From an uncultured Prevotella sp. (GTDB lineage: Bacteria > Bacteroidota > Bacteroidia > Bacteroidales > Bacteroidaceae), in the NCBI GenBank assembly GCA_946404405.1, contig CAMJDL010000001.1, positions 98,199 to 162,198 of the forward strand: a stretch of DNA of 64,000 bases, written 5' to 3'. This document shows positions 9,398 to 17,951 of the stretch, in pieces (position 1 is the first letter of the stretch; the number at the start of each line of letters is the position of its first letter). The position numbers and the translations under genes are program-made. The notes below the pieces were generated by a model. That model was given only the letters and a program-made list of their open reading frames with translations, was not told where the DNA came from and ran no database searches.

Positions 9398-10309
9398 ATG
9401 AACATTTTATCACTCATACCACGTCACGGAAAGGACACATTACGTATCGGCGACAGCGACGAGCTGGTGGTCATGGAAAACTTCGGTGCACTGCCGAAGG
9501 GGCCACTCACAATGGACAGGCATGCCCTCGTCATCATCTGCACCGAAGGCATGGCACAGTTCGACTACAACGGGACCACCTACCAACTTCGTAAGAATGA
9601 CATGTTCATGCATATCATGCTACATAGCGTGGCAGATAACTTCATGGCCTCTGCTGACTTCAACTGCCGCCAGATCTGGTTCACGCGAAGCGAGACATGG
9701 AACGTAGATATGCAGGGCAAGAAGAGCCTCACCGACCTGGTCTATCTCAAGAATCACCCCAAGTTTACACTCACCGAGGCAGACGTTGATCTGCTTGACC
9801 GATATTTCCAGTTGCTATGTATGCGCATGCGCGACACATCGCCCATACTTTACCACGACCTGGTGCGCTCCCTGGTAGGCACTATGCTGCTTGAAATCCT
9901 CAGCATCGTGCGACGCAACGAACGCGAGGACAAAGAGGGTGAAGAAGGAAAATACGACACTCAAAACGCTCTCCACGGTAAACAGTTGGCTCATCTTTTT
10001 TTGCAGATAGTGGAGCAGAGCGACGGGCGCATCCGCCGTGTCGAGCAGTTTGCACGCCAACTCAACGTCACCCCCAAATATCTATCACGTCTGCTACGCG
10101 AGACCCTCGACCGCAAGCCCAGCGACATCATCAGCCTCTATACCGAGAAGGCTATTGAGTATCGTCTGCGCTTTACCGACATGACCATGCAGCAGATTGC
10201 CAATGACCTGAAATTTGCCAACCCCTCCTTCTTCGGCAAGTATGTGAAGGAGCACCTCGGCATGACACCCTTAGAATATCGCAATAAATACCTGAAAGTC
10301 GACAAATGA
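9398..10309 (+). CDS. AraC-family transcriptional regulator of fimbrial operon
   Basis: A 303-aa soluble regulator. The N-terminal half (about 25-165) has the pattern of a cupin-like AraC sensing domain (MAQFDYNGTTYQLRKNDMFMH). The C-terminal 100 residues are an AraC helix-turn-helix pair (FARQLNVTPKYLSRLLRET, then FANPSFFGKYVKEHLGMTPLEYR). It starts 29 bp after a -7 box and its stop overlaps the next start as ATGA, so it is the first gene of the fimbrial operon and probably regulates it. The effector is unknown. There is no signal peptide or membrane helix, unlike the two membrane-bound AraC-type regulators elsewhere in the window. Confidence 0.92.
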   Translation: MNILSLIPRHGKDTLRIGDSDELVVMENFGALPKGPLTMDRHALVIICTEGMAQFDYNGTTYQLRKNDMFMHIMLHSVADNFMASADFNCRQIWFTRSETWNVDMQGKKSLTDLVYLKNHPKFTLTEADVDLLDRYFQLLCMRMRDTSPILYHDLVRSLVGTMLLEILSIVRRNEREDKEGEEGKYDTQNALHGKQLAHLFLQIVEQSDGRIRRVEQFARQLNVTPKYLSRLLRETLDRKPSDIISLYTEKAIEYRLRFTDMTMQQIANDLKFANPSFFGKYVKEHLGMTPLEYRNKYLKVDK

Positions 10310-11436
10310 ACCGGCTCTCGACGATACTCATAGCCCTTTTGTGGGGTGTTGGTCTGACAACAGTCACGGCTCAGAGTGTCGCGAGCGATACCATTGTGAG
10401 TGTCTTCTTTGCCCACGACCGCTACGGACTGGGGCGCGAGGCGGCCAAGGTGGACTCAGTGGCACGGATGCTGCGCGAGAACACGGGTGCAGTGGCGCTG
10501 CAGGGCTATGCCTCCAACACTGGCACAGCAAAGTATAACCGCCGCCTTGTGGCCAAGCGTCTGCGCACGGTGAAGAACGCGCTGATACGGCGTGGCATAG
10601 CCGGTAAACGCATCTATCCCATCATCAACAATGGCATTGACAAGGCCAGCGGACATCGTCTGGCACGCCGCGTAGACATGACGTTTACGCTGCCGACGCC
10701 TAAATATAAGACCAGCACATCTGAGGAAATCATCATATCAAAGACGGCCCTGACTGACAGCATCAGGACGGCTGCCGTCAGCGTGAAGACCGACAGCACA
10801 CCAACGGTTGACAGCACGCCAATGGTTGACAGCTTGGCTACGACTTGCGACACAATGGAGACCGATACCTTGGTCTGCTGCCGCGTCTTCTGCCCAAAGC
10901 TCGCCCTGCGCACCAACCTGCTCTACGACCTCGCGCTAGTGCCGAACATCGGCGTGGAGTGGTTCGTGGACCAGCACTGGTCGGTGGCAGCCAACGTGAT
11001 GTACATCTGGGCAAGAAACGACATGCGTCACCGCTATTGGCGCATCTTCTCTACTGATGTGGAGGGGCGCTACTGGCTCCGTCCGCAAACGTGCGACGTG
11101 CGTACGGGTCACCACTTCGGCCTCTATGCCGGCTTCTACCGCTACGACTTCGAGTTTGGCGGGCGCGGCTGGATGGGCAATGCCAACTACGGTGGCGGCA
11201 TCAGCTACGGCTATGCGCTGCGCCTGTTCCCGAAGTGGCGTGAGCGTTTCACGCTCGACATGAGCATCGGACTGGGCTATCTGGGCGGCACTCACAAGGA
11301 GTACATCCCCGATCAGGGCTGCTATGTGTGGCAGCGAACCGTACGCCACAACCTCTTCATTCCCACCAAGGCCGAGGTAACCCTCGTCTGGTATCCGCGC
11401 TGGTTGTTCTTCAACAAGAAAGGAGGTGACAGATGA
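10306..11436 (+). CDS. OmpA-like / DUF3575 outer-membrane protein
   Basis: A 376-aa protein with a signal peptide (MNRLSTILIALLWGVGLTTVTAQ). An OmpA-type region follows at about 30-125 (GYASNTGTAKYNRRLVAKRLRTVKNAL), then a Thr/Ser-rich linker with a short repeat (DSTPTVDSTPMVDS), and a DUF3575 beta-barrel-like domain from about 200 to the end (LALRTNLLYDLALVPNIGVEW). DUF3575 proteins commonly precede fimbrillin genes in Bacteroidales and are thought to sit in the outer membrane. It overlaps both neighbours by ATGA, so the three genes are translationally coupled. Confidence 0.85.
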   Translation: MNRLSTILIALLWGVGLTTVTAQSVASDTIVSVFFAHDRYGLGREAAKVDSVARMLRENTGAVALQGYASNTGTAKYNRRLVAKRLRTVKNALIRRGIAGKRIYPIINNGIDKASGHRLARRVDMTFTLPTPKYKTSTSEEIIISKTALTDSIRTAAVSVKTDSTPTVDSTPMVDSLATTCDTMETDTLVCCRVFCPKLALRTNLLYDLALVPNIGVEWFVDQHWSVAANVMYIWARNDMRHRYWRIFSTDVEGRYWLRPQTCDVRTGHHFGLYAGFYRYDFEFGGRGWMGNANYGGGISYGYALRLFPKWRERFTLDMSIGLGYLGGTHKEYIPDQGCYVWQRTVRHNLFIPTKAEVTLVWYPRWLFFNKKGGDR

Positions 11437-12431
11437 AGCTGATTACGAACCTGTTGCGCTCACTTCGTCTATCTACTCCCCTCGCCTTTTGGAGAGGGGT
11501 CGGGGGTGAGGCTCTTCTTTTATTGCTCTTCACGGCCTGCCAAAAGGATCTCTGCTACCATCATCCGCACAACGGAACCGACGAGAACCACGGTCGTCTG
11601 CACGTCGTGTTCGACTGGAGCGAGACGCAGAACCCGATGGCTTCGGAGATGCACCTCGTGACATTCCAGGGAGGCCGCACCCCAGTGACGTACCCGCTGA
11701 CGGGCATGGATGGCGGCGACGTGTCGCTCTGGGGCGGCAACTATTGGTTCGTGGCCTACAACAGCGATACCGAGACTACGCAGACCCGTGGCACCTGCTA
11801 CGACGACTTTGAAATCTGCGGTGTAACACGTACCGTCAGGAGCATCGCCGACCTGCACTTCATCTGGGAGCCCGAGCGCGTGTGGGTGAGCACGGCGCAG
11901 GACTACCCCGTCGTTGCCAACACCGAACAGACGCTGCCCATGAAGATGTGGGCCGCTACGTACCAATATACTTTTCTCATCCGCAATGTGGCCAATCTGG
12001 ACCGCGTGGCCAGCATCACTGCCACCCTCGACGGACTGGCCGAGTGCTACCGCCCGTCGGCACGTGGTCCGCTTAACTACACGGTGGCTGAGATCTTCTC
12101 ATTCCACAAGGTCGATGCCTCCAGCATCCGTGGCACGTTGCGTGTCTTCGGCCACTCGCCAGAAGAGAATACTGACGCGCCCGAAGACCTTGCCAATCAG
12201 CTGGTGATCTACGTCACCATGGACAACGGCGCGGACTACAGCTTTACGTACGATGTCACCGAGGACATGCAGAACCCCAGCTCCAGCAGCATCGACGAGC
12301 AGACAGGCGAAGTCATCATCGACATTCAGATTGAAGACATCCCCATTCCAGACCAACCCACTACCACCGGTCTCTTCGATATCGACATCGGCGATTTCGA
12401 TACTGAGGAATGGGACATATTTCCTAATTGA
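11433..12431 (+). CDS. DUF5119-type lipoprotein of fimbrial operon
   Basis: A 332-aa lipoprotein (lipobox LLLFTAC, Cys about 36). The body (YHHPHNGTDENHGRLHVVFDW..., SLWGGNYWFVAYNSDTE) matches the DUF5119 type usually found between DUF3575 and fimbrillin genes; it probably helps anchor or assemble fimbriae. The signal sequence is abnormal: the hydrophobic stretch is preceded by LRLSTPLAFWRGVGGEA, encoded by a GC-rich palindromic repeat (see 11476-11513) inserted in frame. The signal peptide is therefore longer than usual and might be impaired. The start forms ATGA with the preceding stop. The end overlaps the first unit of a 7-nt tandem tract. Confidence 0.8.
   Translation: MKLITNLLRSLRLSTPLAFWRGVGGEALLLLLFTACQKDLCYHHPHNGTDENHGRLHVVFDWSETQNPMASEMHLVTFQGGRTPVTYPLTGMDGGDVSLWGGNYWFVAYNSDTETTQTRGTCYDDFEICGVTRTVRSIADLHFIWEPERVWVSTAQDYPVVANTEQTLPMKMWAATYQYTFLIRNVANLDRVASITATLDGLAECYRPSARGPLNYTVAEIFSFHKVDASSIRGTLRVFGHSPEENTDAPEDLANQLVIYVTMDNGADYSFTYDVTEDMQNPSSSSIDEQTGEVIIDIQIEDIPIPDQPTTTGLFDIDIGDFDTEEWDIFPN
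11476..11513. repeat. GC-rich palindromic repeat inserted in signal-peptide coding region
   Basis: CTCCCCTCGCCTTTTGGAGAGGGG followed by TCGGGGGTGAGGCT can fold as CCCCTC/GAGGGG. It looks like a dispersed Bacteroidetes palindromic repeat and encodes residues STPLAFWRGVGGEA in frame. Confidence 0.6.
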
Positions 12432-12490
12432 CAATTGACAATTGATAATTCATCATTAACTATATTAACATCACTTAAATTTACAAGCGT

Positions 12491-14494
12491 ATGAAAGTAT
12501 TTAAGTATCTGGCAATGGCAGCGGCGGCGCTCATGATGGCCGCCTGCTCCAACGACGAGATTGCATCCGTCGCACAGAAGGGCCGCACGCCCTTGGAGAT
12601 TGTACCCGTAGTGAAGACGCAGACCCGTGCTGCACAGATCACGACCGACAATCTGACCACACTCACTGTGGATGTCACCGGTACCTTTGTGACGGCTGGT
12701 GGCGAGAACGTTGTGAACCCTGTGCTCACGCTCACCAAGAGCGGCAGCACCTGGAGCTACACCTACAACGGCGACAACGCCGGTCCGCTCTACTGGCCCA
12801 CTGCGGCTCAGACTGCTTACTTCTCGGCCCACACGTTGGCTGGCGGTGCTACCGTTAATGAAGCCACCACACAGCAGGATGCCATAGGCGCCTACGCCAC
12901 TAAGGAGTTCGACGGCTCGACCAACCCAGGTACCGTGTCGCTTACCTTCAAGCATGCCGTGGCTAAAATGGAGTTCAAGGCCCGCGTGAACGCTGCTACA
13001 AGCGGCACCGTACAGGCAACGATCGACATCAAGCAGGTGGCCGTGCGTAACATGAAGTACACGGGCACCTACGCCATACCCACTGCCACCGCTAATCAGG
13101 ACATGGGTGTGATTACGCCGACGACTGCCGTAACCAGCCTCCTCACTGATGAGCGCACCAGCACCACCTTCCTGACCAAGGACGATGCTGCCGCCACCTC
13201 CCTCGGCTCGCTCTTCATGGTGCCGCAGACTGTCACTGCCGAAGACCTGAGCAACAATACATGGGACGACGCCTACATTGCCGTGCTGGCACAGATTCGC
13301 ATCAAGAACGGCGATGCCGACGCGACGATGCTCTTCCCCTCGGCAGGTGCCGTGGACAACTCCAGCTACGCCTGGGTGGCCGTGCCCATGCCCGCCGACT
13401 TCACGCAGATGCAGGCCCACAAGAAGTACATCTTCACCATCAACTTCAGCGCCGACGCACTGGGTAAGGTTGACCGCAACCAGACACCCGTCATCCCTGG
13501 CGGTGGTCAGGACATTGAGATAGAGGGCCGCAGCAGCAGCCCCGTCACCGTCAGTGTAGAGCATGTCTATGACTTCGATGCTGAGGACAACGATGTGGAT
13601 GTGAATCTGCCAACGGCTTCTGCTTCTGTACCCACTGGCATCATCAACGGTCTGTTCAGTGTCAGCGCCACAAAACAGGTGTACTTCTCGCAGGGCAACT
13701 TGCAGTATCAGGCCTCCACAGGAACTTGGCGTTTTGCGGAACATCAGTACGACTTTGTAGGTGGTGGCAACTTCCTGTCGGAGTCAAATACAGATTGGAT
13801 TGACCTCTACCGATGGGGTACCAGTGGCATAGACTATACAGGACACGCCACATTATATCGGCCGTGGGAGTGGGCGTATGATAGTCAATATTTTAATCCA
13901 TACGGTTCACTTACAACGAACCTGTATGACGGTGCTGGTGAAAATGCAGGCAAGGCCGACTGGGGCTATAACGCCATCAGCAACGGCGGCAATACCCAGA
14001 ATTCGGGCTGGCGCACGCTGAAGAATAACACTACCGCCAATGAGTGGCAGTACATTTTTAACACCCGTACCACCGCAAACGAAATCAACTCCACTTCCAA
14101 TGCTCGCTACACCCAAGCCCGCATCAACATCGACGATTTGGCTGTTAAAGGTATCATTCTGTTCCCTGACGGAAGTATCGGTGATACACCTTCTGGTGTG
14201 ACATGGGGTACCATCAACGCCGCCGCCAGCAGTTGGACGACGGGGACCACCCAGTGCACCACTGCCGGCTGGGCAGCGCTTGAAGCCGCAGGCTGCGTGT
14301 TCCTTCCAGCCTCAGGAAAATATGATGATTCTGGGGTCGGTGGGGCAGAAATCGATGGGTATTATTGGTCGAGTTCCTATGCCAATGATGATAATGCTTA
14401 TGGCATGTATTTTTATTCCAACGAGGTGAACCCTCAGTACTCTGATGCTCGCCACTACGGTCTTTCCGTCCGCTTGGTATACGACGCCAACTAA
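12491..14494 (+). CDS. Fimbrillin-like lipoprotein with FISUMP-like C-terminal domain
   Basis: A 667-aa lipoprotein (lipobox MMAACSND). Residues about 25-370 look like a fimbrillin/Mfa-type subunit (YWPTAAQTAYFSAHT, FKHAVAKMEFKARV, HKKYIFTINFSADALGKVDR). From about 385 it switches to a different module (GLFSVSATKQVYFSQGNLQ ... YWSSSYANDDNAY ... HYGLSVRLVY), resembling the Fibrobacter-type FISUMP/paralogous domain common in Bacteroidetes surface proteins. The C-terminal part is visibly more AT-rich than the fimbrillin part, consistent with domain shuffling. It could be a tip or accessory subunit. It lies 59 bp downstream of the DUF5119 gene, across a 7-nt repeat tract and without an obvious promoter. 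Confidence 0.82.
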   Translation: MKVFKYLAMAAAALMMAACSNDEIASVAQKGRTPLEIVPVVKTQTRAAQITTDNLTTLTVDVTGTFVTAGGENVVNPVLTLTKSGSTWSYTYNGDNAGPLYWPTAAQTAYFSAHTLAGGATVNEATTQQDAIGAYATKEFDGSTNPGTVSLTFKHAVAKMEFKARVNAATSGTVQATIDIKQVAVRNMKYTGTYAIPTATANQDMGVITPTTAVTSLLTDERTSTTFLTKDDAAATSLGSLFMVPQTVTAEDLSNNTWDDAYIAVLAQIRIKNGDADATMLFPSAGAVDNSSYAWVAVPMPADFTQMQAHKKYIFTINFSADALGKVDRNQTPVIPGGGQDIEIEGRSSSPVTVSVEHVYDFDAEDNDVDVNLPTASASVPTGIINGLFSVSATKQVYFSQGNLQYQASTGTWRFAEHQYDFVGGGNFLSESNTDWIDLYRWGTSGIDYTGHATLYRPWEWAYDSQYFNPYGSLTTNLYDGAGENAGKADWGYNAISNGGNTQNSGWRTLKNNTTANEWQYIFNTRTTANEINSTSNARYTQARINIDDLAVKGIILFPDGSIGDTPSGVTWGTINAAASSWTTGTTQCTTAGWAALEAAGCVFLPASGKYDDSGVGGAEIDGYYWSSSYANDDNAYGMYFYSNEVNPQYSDARHYGLSVRLVYDAN

Positions 14495-14521
14495 TGTTTT
14501 AAACTCAAATCATATACGATT

Positions 14522-16111
14522 ATGAAAGCAACAAAATATCTCGCAATGGCAGTCATGGCACTGGCCTTTGCCGCCTGCTCGAACGACGAGCTGGCATCCG
14601 TGACGCAGAAAAACGCCAACGGACTTAAACCTGTGGAGTTCACAACAGTCGTCAAGAACCAGACGCGCGGCACTGCTTATGGCGACGACCCGCAAATTAC
14701 CAGTGACAACCTTGCATTATTTTACATGGAATCCACCGGTACGTTCTATGCTGCAGACGGCACCCCCGTCACCAATCCAAAATTTGTGATACAGAAAGAC
14801 AACTCATCGTGGATCTACAAGGTGAACGATGCTGAGACAGCCTCCACCCTCTACTGGCCGCTCGAAGGCACTGACGCCACCTTCAGCGCTTGGAGTTACA
14901 CGGGCGCTTCCTATGACAAAGAGGGGCTGGATAACAGCTATGCCAACCGAGACGCCGTGGGCGCCTACACAGCCCTCAGCTACACCGGCAGCGGCGATGG
15001 TCCTGTGGTCAATCTTGACTTCAAGCACGCCGTATCGAAGGTGGAGTTCAAAGCCAAGGTTCTGGACAAGAGCGACGCTTCGCCCCTGAACGTGAAGGTC
15101 TTCGTACGCGCTATATGCATTAAAAATGTGGCTTATGCCGCCAGCAGCTATACCGCCTCCACCAGCACCACGACCATGGGTGCCTTCAACAACACGGCTG
15201 ACAAGCGCGACATCATCAAAGTGATTAATTTGACAGATCCCGATGATGACGATTGGCTGACGGCCACCACCGATGGCGATCCCAGCACAGACGGTCGCCA
15301 AGCCAAAGCACTCGGCAGCCAGACCAAAGTGTTCGTGATGCCGCAGACGATAGCCGCCGTTGAGGACTTCAGCACCTCGACATGGAGCAAGCCCTACATC
15401 AGCGTCCTCGCCCGCATCTGCATCGATGGCGGTGACGCCGACGGCACCATCATCTTCCCCAAGGGCACGGGTGCAAACCATCATGGATGGATTGCCCTGC
15501 CTCTGCCTGACGACTTCACCGGCTTCCAGGCCCATAAGAAGTACATCTTCACCCTCAACTTCCGCAACGATGCCCTCGGCCTTGTGGACCGCGACCAGAA
15601 CCCGAATGATGACGAAGACCCCTGCGGCCCAGATGCCACAGACGAGATTGGCGGCGAGACTCCTGGCGGCCCCGTCCATGTTCCCGACCACTCTGGCTTC
15701 CCACTCAATGTAACCGTCACCGAGGTGCTGGACTTCGACGCAGAGGGCAACTATGACATGCCCACCTACACGGAAGTCTTCACCACGAACCAGGGATTAG
15801 ATTCTTACAATGGCACCCACTTCACAATCACCTGCGAGCATTCTGGAGACGGTGATGGATTAAATATAGGACAGAACTGCCACGTTACCATCACTGCTAA
15901 GAATAGTAAAACAATCACGAAGGTCGAATTCCATTGTACCTGGGGGCCAGAAGAAAATAGCCAAACGACTGTGACGGCAGGTACCCTTAATTGGGCGGCG
16001 AGCAATAATTCAAATGGTTCTATCGAAAATGTGAATGCTAATACCGTGACGATGAGTAACAATTCAGAGTCTATGGTTATGATAAACCAAATCACGGTAT
16101 ATTACAAGTAA
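14522..16111 (+). CDS. Fimbrillin-like lipoprotein
   Basis: A 529-aa lipoprotein (lipobox AFAACSND), paralogous to its upstream neighbour over about 420 residues (YWPLEGTDATFSAWS, LDFKHAVSKVEFKAK, HKKYIFTLNFRNDALGLVDR). The last ~110 residues (from EVFTTNQGLDSYNG) are a different beta-rich, more AT-rich module instead of the FISUMP-like domain. The pair thus shares a scaffold with exchangeable C-termini, as might be expected for tip adhesins. It lies 27 bp after the previous gene and is the last gene of the operon; a terminator follows at 16263. Confidence 0.8.
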   Translation: MKATKYLAMAVMALAFAACSNDELASVTQKNANGLKPVEFTTVVKNQTRGTAYGDDPQITSDNLALFYMESTGTFYAADGTPVTNPKFVIQKDNSSWIYKVNDAETASTLYWPLEGTDATFSAWSYTGASYDKEGLDNSYANRDAVGAYTALSYTGSGDGPVVNLDFKHAVSKVEFKAKVLDKSDASPLNVKVFVRAICIKNVAYAASSYTASTSTTTMGAFNNTADKRDIIKVINLTDPDDDDWLTATTDGDPSTDGRQAKALGSQTKVFVMPQTIAAVEDFSTSTWSKPYISVLARICIDGGDADGTIIFPKGTGANHHGWIALPLPDDFTGFQAHKKYIFTLNFRNDALGLVDRDQNPNDDEDPCGPDATDEIGGETPGGPVHVPDHSGFPLNVTVTEVLDFDAEGNYDMPTYTEVFTTNQGLDSYNGTHFTITCEHSGDGDGLNIGQNCHVTITAKNSKTITKVEFHCTWGPEENSQTTVTAGTLNWAASNNSNGSIENVNANTVTMSNNSESMVMINQITVYYK

Positions 16112-16121
16112 GCACTAGGTG

Positions 16122-16194
16122 CTCACAGTGGAACAGCCCCCTGTGAGGTTTCCATCCATTTAACACGCTCACAGGGGGACAGTCCCCTTGTGAG
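16122..16194. repeat. Two palindromic CTCACAG...CTGTGAGG repeats
   Basis: Unit 1 (16122-16147) has CTCACAG/CTGTGAG arms. Unit 2 (16168-16194) folds as CTCACA-GGGGG/CCCCT-TGTGAG. Both are followed by GTTTCC. They sit directly after the last fimbrillin gene. Confidence 0.7.
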
Positions 16195-16262
16195 GTTTCC
16201 CTGTCAGAATATACAATGAACGTTGTGTGCCGTTCAGTAATCAGTTAGTTGGTTATTTAAGG

Positions 16263-16295
16263 AGAAATAGAGGCCGTGGGGTCTCTATTTCTTTT
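16263..16295 (+). terminator. Terminator of the fimbrial operon
   Basis: A perfect 10-bp stem AGAAATAGAG/CTCTATTTCT around GCCGTGGGGT, followed by TTT. It lies 150 bp after the last fimbrillin gene. Confidence 0.8.
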
Positions 16296-16316
16296 GCTGT
16301 CAAAAACAGCGGGGAG

Positions 16317-16350
16317 AAATAACAGGGGGACAAAATAACAGGGGGACAGG
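16317..16350. repeat. Tandem 16-nt repeat AAATAACAGGGGGACA
   Basis: Two adjacent copies of the 16-nt unit follow the terminator. A further GGGGACGGTTCT motif lies at about 16517 and is shared with the element inside the regulator at 23356-23427. Apart from the repeats listed, I see no gene in 16112-16799. Confidence 0.65.
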
Positions 16351-16568
16351 CACGGTGTGATGTTCTTACCACACATCGTCATGTTGCAGATTGAGGGGAT
16401 GTCAAGGTAAGAGGCGAGTGAGTTTTTGAGAGAAGATGGCTAGAGGCAACTCAGCCAAGTGACGATATGCTACGAAAGCTTTCATTATCTTACGATTAGC
16501 CTGAATGGGAAAAATGGGGACGGTTCTGATTTTCTACTTGGCACGATCCTCACCACGCTGTTTGTAAA

Positions 16569-16758
16569 CTTACCCAGTTACCCACTTACCCAGTTATGAC
16601 ATTTAGGTTTTTGGAAACTACATGATGGGAAAAGTAGAGAGAATTCAAATTTAATATTAAATTTATATTTATTATAATATATATAAATTATATAATATAG
16701 TTTCTCTAGATTTTAAAAATGCAGATGTCAAAAGTGGGTAACTGGGTAAGTGGGTAAC
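16569..16758. repeat. Inverted arrays of 8-nt TTACCCA(G/C) repeats flanking AT-rich DNA
   Basis: Three 8-nt units lie on the left (16569-16596) and three in opposite orientation on the right (16734-16758), around about 137 bp of very AT-rich DNA. They lie upstream of the HU-like gene. Confidence 0.75.
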
Positions 16759-16799
16759 CTCTGATTCTGCATTTTTTTGAAAAATAATCGCTAAAAAGC

Positions 16800-16830
16800 T
16801 TGCATATATCACGAAAATTTCGTACCTTTG
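16800..16830 (+). promoter_or_regulatory. Promoter of the HU-like gene
   Basis: TTG (16800-16802), a 20-bp gap and TACCTTTG (16823-16830) fit the phylum consensus. The leader of about 160 nt could fold (GATGC/GCATC near 16840; TTAAGG/CCTTAA near 16950-16987). Confidence 0.65.
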
Positions 16831-16997
16831 CATCATAGATGCAAGACCGGTAAAGCATCTAAAAATTGCGGCATAACTATAGAGAAAAATTTTCTTGGCT
16901 AACGAGTAAAATTTCCATAGTGTAGCAGCAAAATGCACGATTAAGGAAGAGGTTTTAAGGACGCGGAAAATTTTTAACACCCTTAAAATTTAATTTT

Positions 16998-17582
16998 ATG
17001 GCACTTAAAGTAAAGGCAGTAGAGAGACTGCTGAAGTTTGACAAGGAATCGGCGGGCAAGTACCGCTATGTGATGAAACCCGAGATGTACTCCAGCCTGA
17101 ACCAGACCAAGGTCATCAAGGAGGCTGCCCTTCGCAGCGGCGTAAGCCAGGGCGTGATGAAGGCCTGCTGGGATGCAGCTGGCGAGGTGATCAAGGCATG
17201 GGCTACGGAAGGCCACTCGGTGGCACTGCCCGGACTGGGCACCATGCGTTTCGGACTTCGTTCGAAGGCTGTCGAGAACGTGAACGACGTAAAGGCAGGT
17301 CTGATTACCAGCCGCCGCATCATCTTCACCCCATCAGTGGACCTGAAGGACGAACTGGCCGACACCGCCGTGCAGATTACCTGCTATGACCGAGACGGCA
17401 AGGAGGTGAAGCGCGTGACGACAACCGCCGGCGAAGTGGAGGATCCCGAGAATGGTGAGAACGGAACCACGGGTAACGGGACTACGGGTAACGGAGGTTC
17501 GAACACCGGAGGTAACACGGGCGGCAACACCGGAGGTAACAACGGCGGTGGCGGCGGCGACGACGAGCCGGACGAGAACTAG
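16998..17582 (+). CDS. HU-like DNA-binding protein with Gly/Asn-rich tail
   Basis: A 194-aa protein. Residues 1-150 match the enlarged HU/IHF-like family of Bacteroidetes (MALKVKAVERLLKF..., GLGTMRFGLRSKA, GLITSRRIIFTPS). The C-terminus is a low-complexity tail of Gly, Asn and Thr repeats ending in acidic residues. It presumably binds DNA in the cytoplasm; a specific role is unknown. Such genes are usually found with a VirE/DUF3987-type primase gene upstream and a smalltalk peptide plus an N-acetylmuramoyl-L-alanine amidase downstream. Only the smalltalk gene is present here (17775). It has its own promoter at 16800-16830 and a hairpin right after the stop. Confidence 0.85.
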   Translation: MALKVKAVERLLKFDKESAGKYRYVMKPEMYSSLNQTKVIKEAALRSGVSQGVMKACWDAAGEVIKAWATEGHSVALPGLGTMRFGLRSKAVENVNDVKAGLITSRRIIFTPSVDLKDELADTAVQITCYDRDGKEVKRVTTTAGEVEDPENGENGTTGNGTTGNGGSNTGGNTGGNTGGNNGGGGGDDEPDEN

Positions 17583-17583
17583 C

Positions 17584-17612
17584 AAAGAGTGTGCCCGAAA
17601 GGGCAACTCTTT
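17584..17612 (+). terminator. Hairpin after the HU-like gene
   Basis: AAAGAGT-GT-GCCC-GAAA-GGGC-A-ACTCTTT forms a strong stem with a GNRA-like loop. The T run is short, so it may be a partial terminator or a 3'-end stabilizer. Confidence 0.6.
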
Positions 17613-17650
17613 GAATGAGGAATGAGGAATGTTGAATGAGGAATGAGGAA
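17613..17650. repeat. 7-nt tandem repeat (GAATGAG)
   Basis: Five units, GAATGAG GAATGAG GAATGTT GAATGAG GAATGAG, fill the spacer after the HU hairpin. Confidence 0.85.
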
Positions 17651-17774
17651 ACAGGGTCGGCCTACGGCCTCAAAATTACAAGAAAATTTAAAAGAAAATT
17701 ATAATAAAATTTTTTGGATAATTTTTCTATAATTTTGAGCGAAGCGACCAAGAACAATTAAAAGTAAGTAAATT

Positions 17775-17870
17775 ATGAAGAAGGAAACATGGAAGACGGT
17801 GATTCAGGTGGTGATATCCATTCTGACGGCGGCACTGACCGCACTGGGAACGGCTTCATGCATTGCATGA
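17775..17870 (+). CDS. Smalltalk-type peptide (31 aa)
   Basis: This gene is too short for the ORF track. It encodes MKKETWKTVIQVVISILTAA... ending GTASCIA: a charged start, then one hydrophobic segment with a Cys near the end. It matches the 'smalltalk protein' family found after HU-like genes in Bacteroidales. Position and sequence type both support it. The peptide is probably membrane-associated; the function is unknown. The amidase gene that normally follows is absent. Confidence 0.8.
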   Translation: MKKETWKTVIQVVISILTAALTALGTASCIA

Positions 17871-17888
17871 AGAGTGATAAGTGATAGT

Positions 17889-17927
17889 AAAAAACGATGA
17901 GAGCGAACCAATGCGGTCCGCTCTCAT
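17889..17927 (-). terminator. Terminator of the CE12-CE8 gene
   Basis: The stem ATGAGAGCG.ACC/GGT.CGCTCTCAT (one mismatch) is followed on the minus strand by CGTTTTTTAC. It lies 24 bp beyond the stop at 17952 and may also stop transcripts from the smalltalk gene. Confidence 0.82.
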
Positions 17928-17951
17928 GTTATAAATAGAGTAGGGAAGTAA

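Noticed and set aside
9202-9417. Minus-strand 71-aa ORF upstream of the AraC gene
   Set aside because: It overlaps the AraC-family promoter and start, has no plausible start signal and no recognisable protein features.
12326-13744. 472-aa minus-strand ORF over the fimbrillin gene
   Set aside because: It is a shadow of a GC-rich coding frame on the plus strand; the plus frame has a lipobox and family motifs.
16569-16758. Terminal inverted repeats of an insertion sequence
   Set aside because: The enclosed 137 bp has no ORF, and the arms are arrays of an 8-nt unit rather than a single inverted repeat.
16672-16980. Minus-strand 102-aa ORF opposite the HU leader
   Set aside because: It is very AT-rich, spans the TTACCCA repeat array and the HU promoter, and has no family features.
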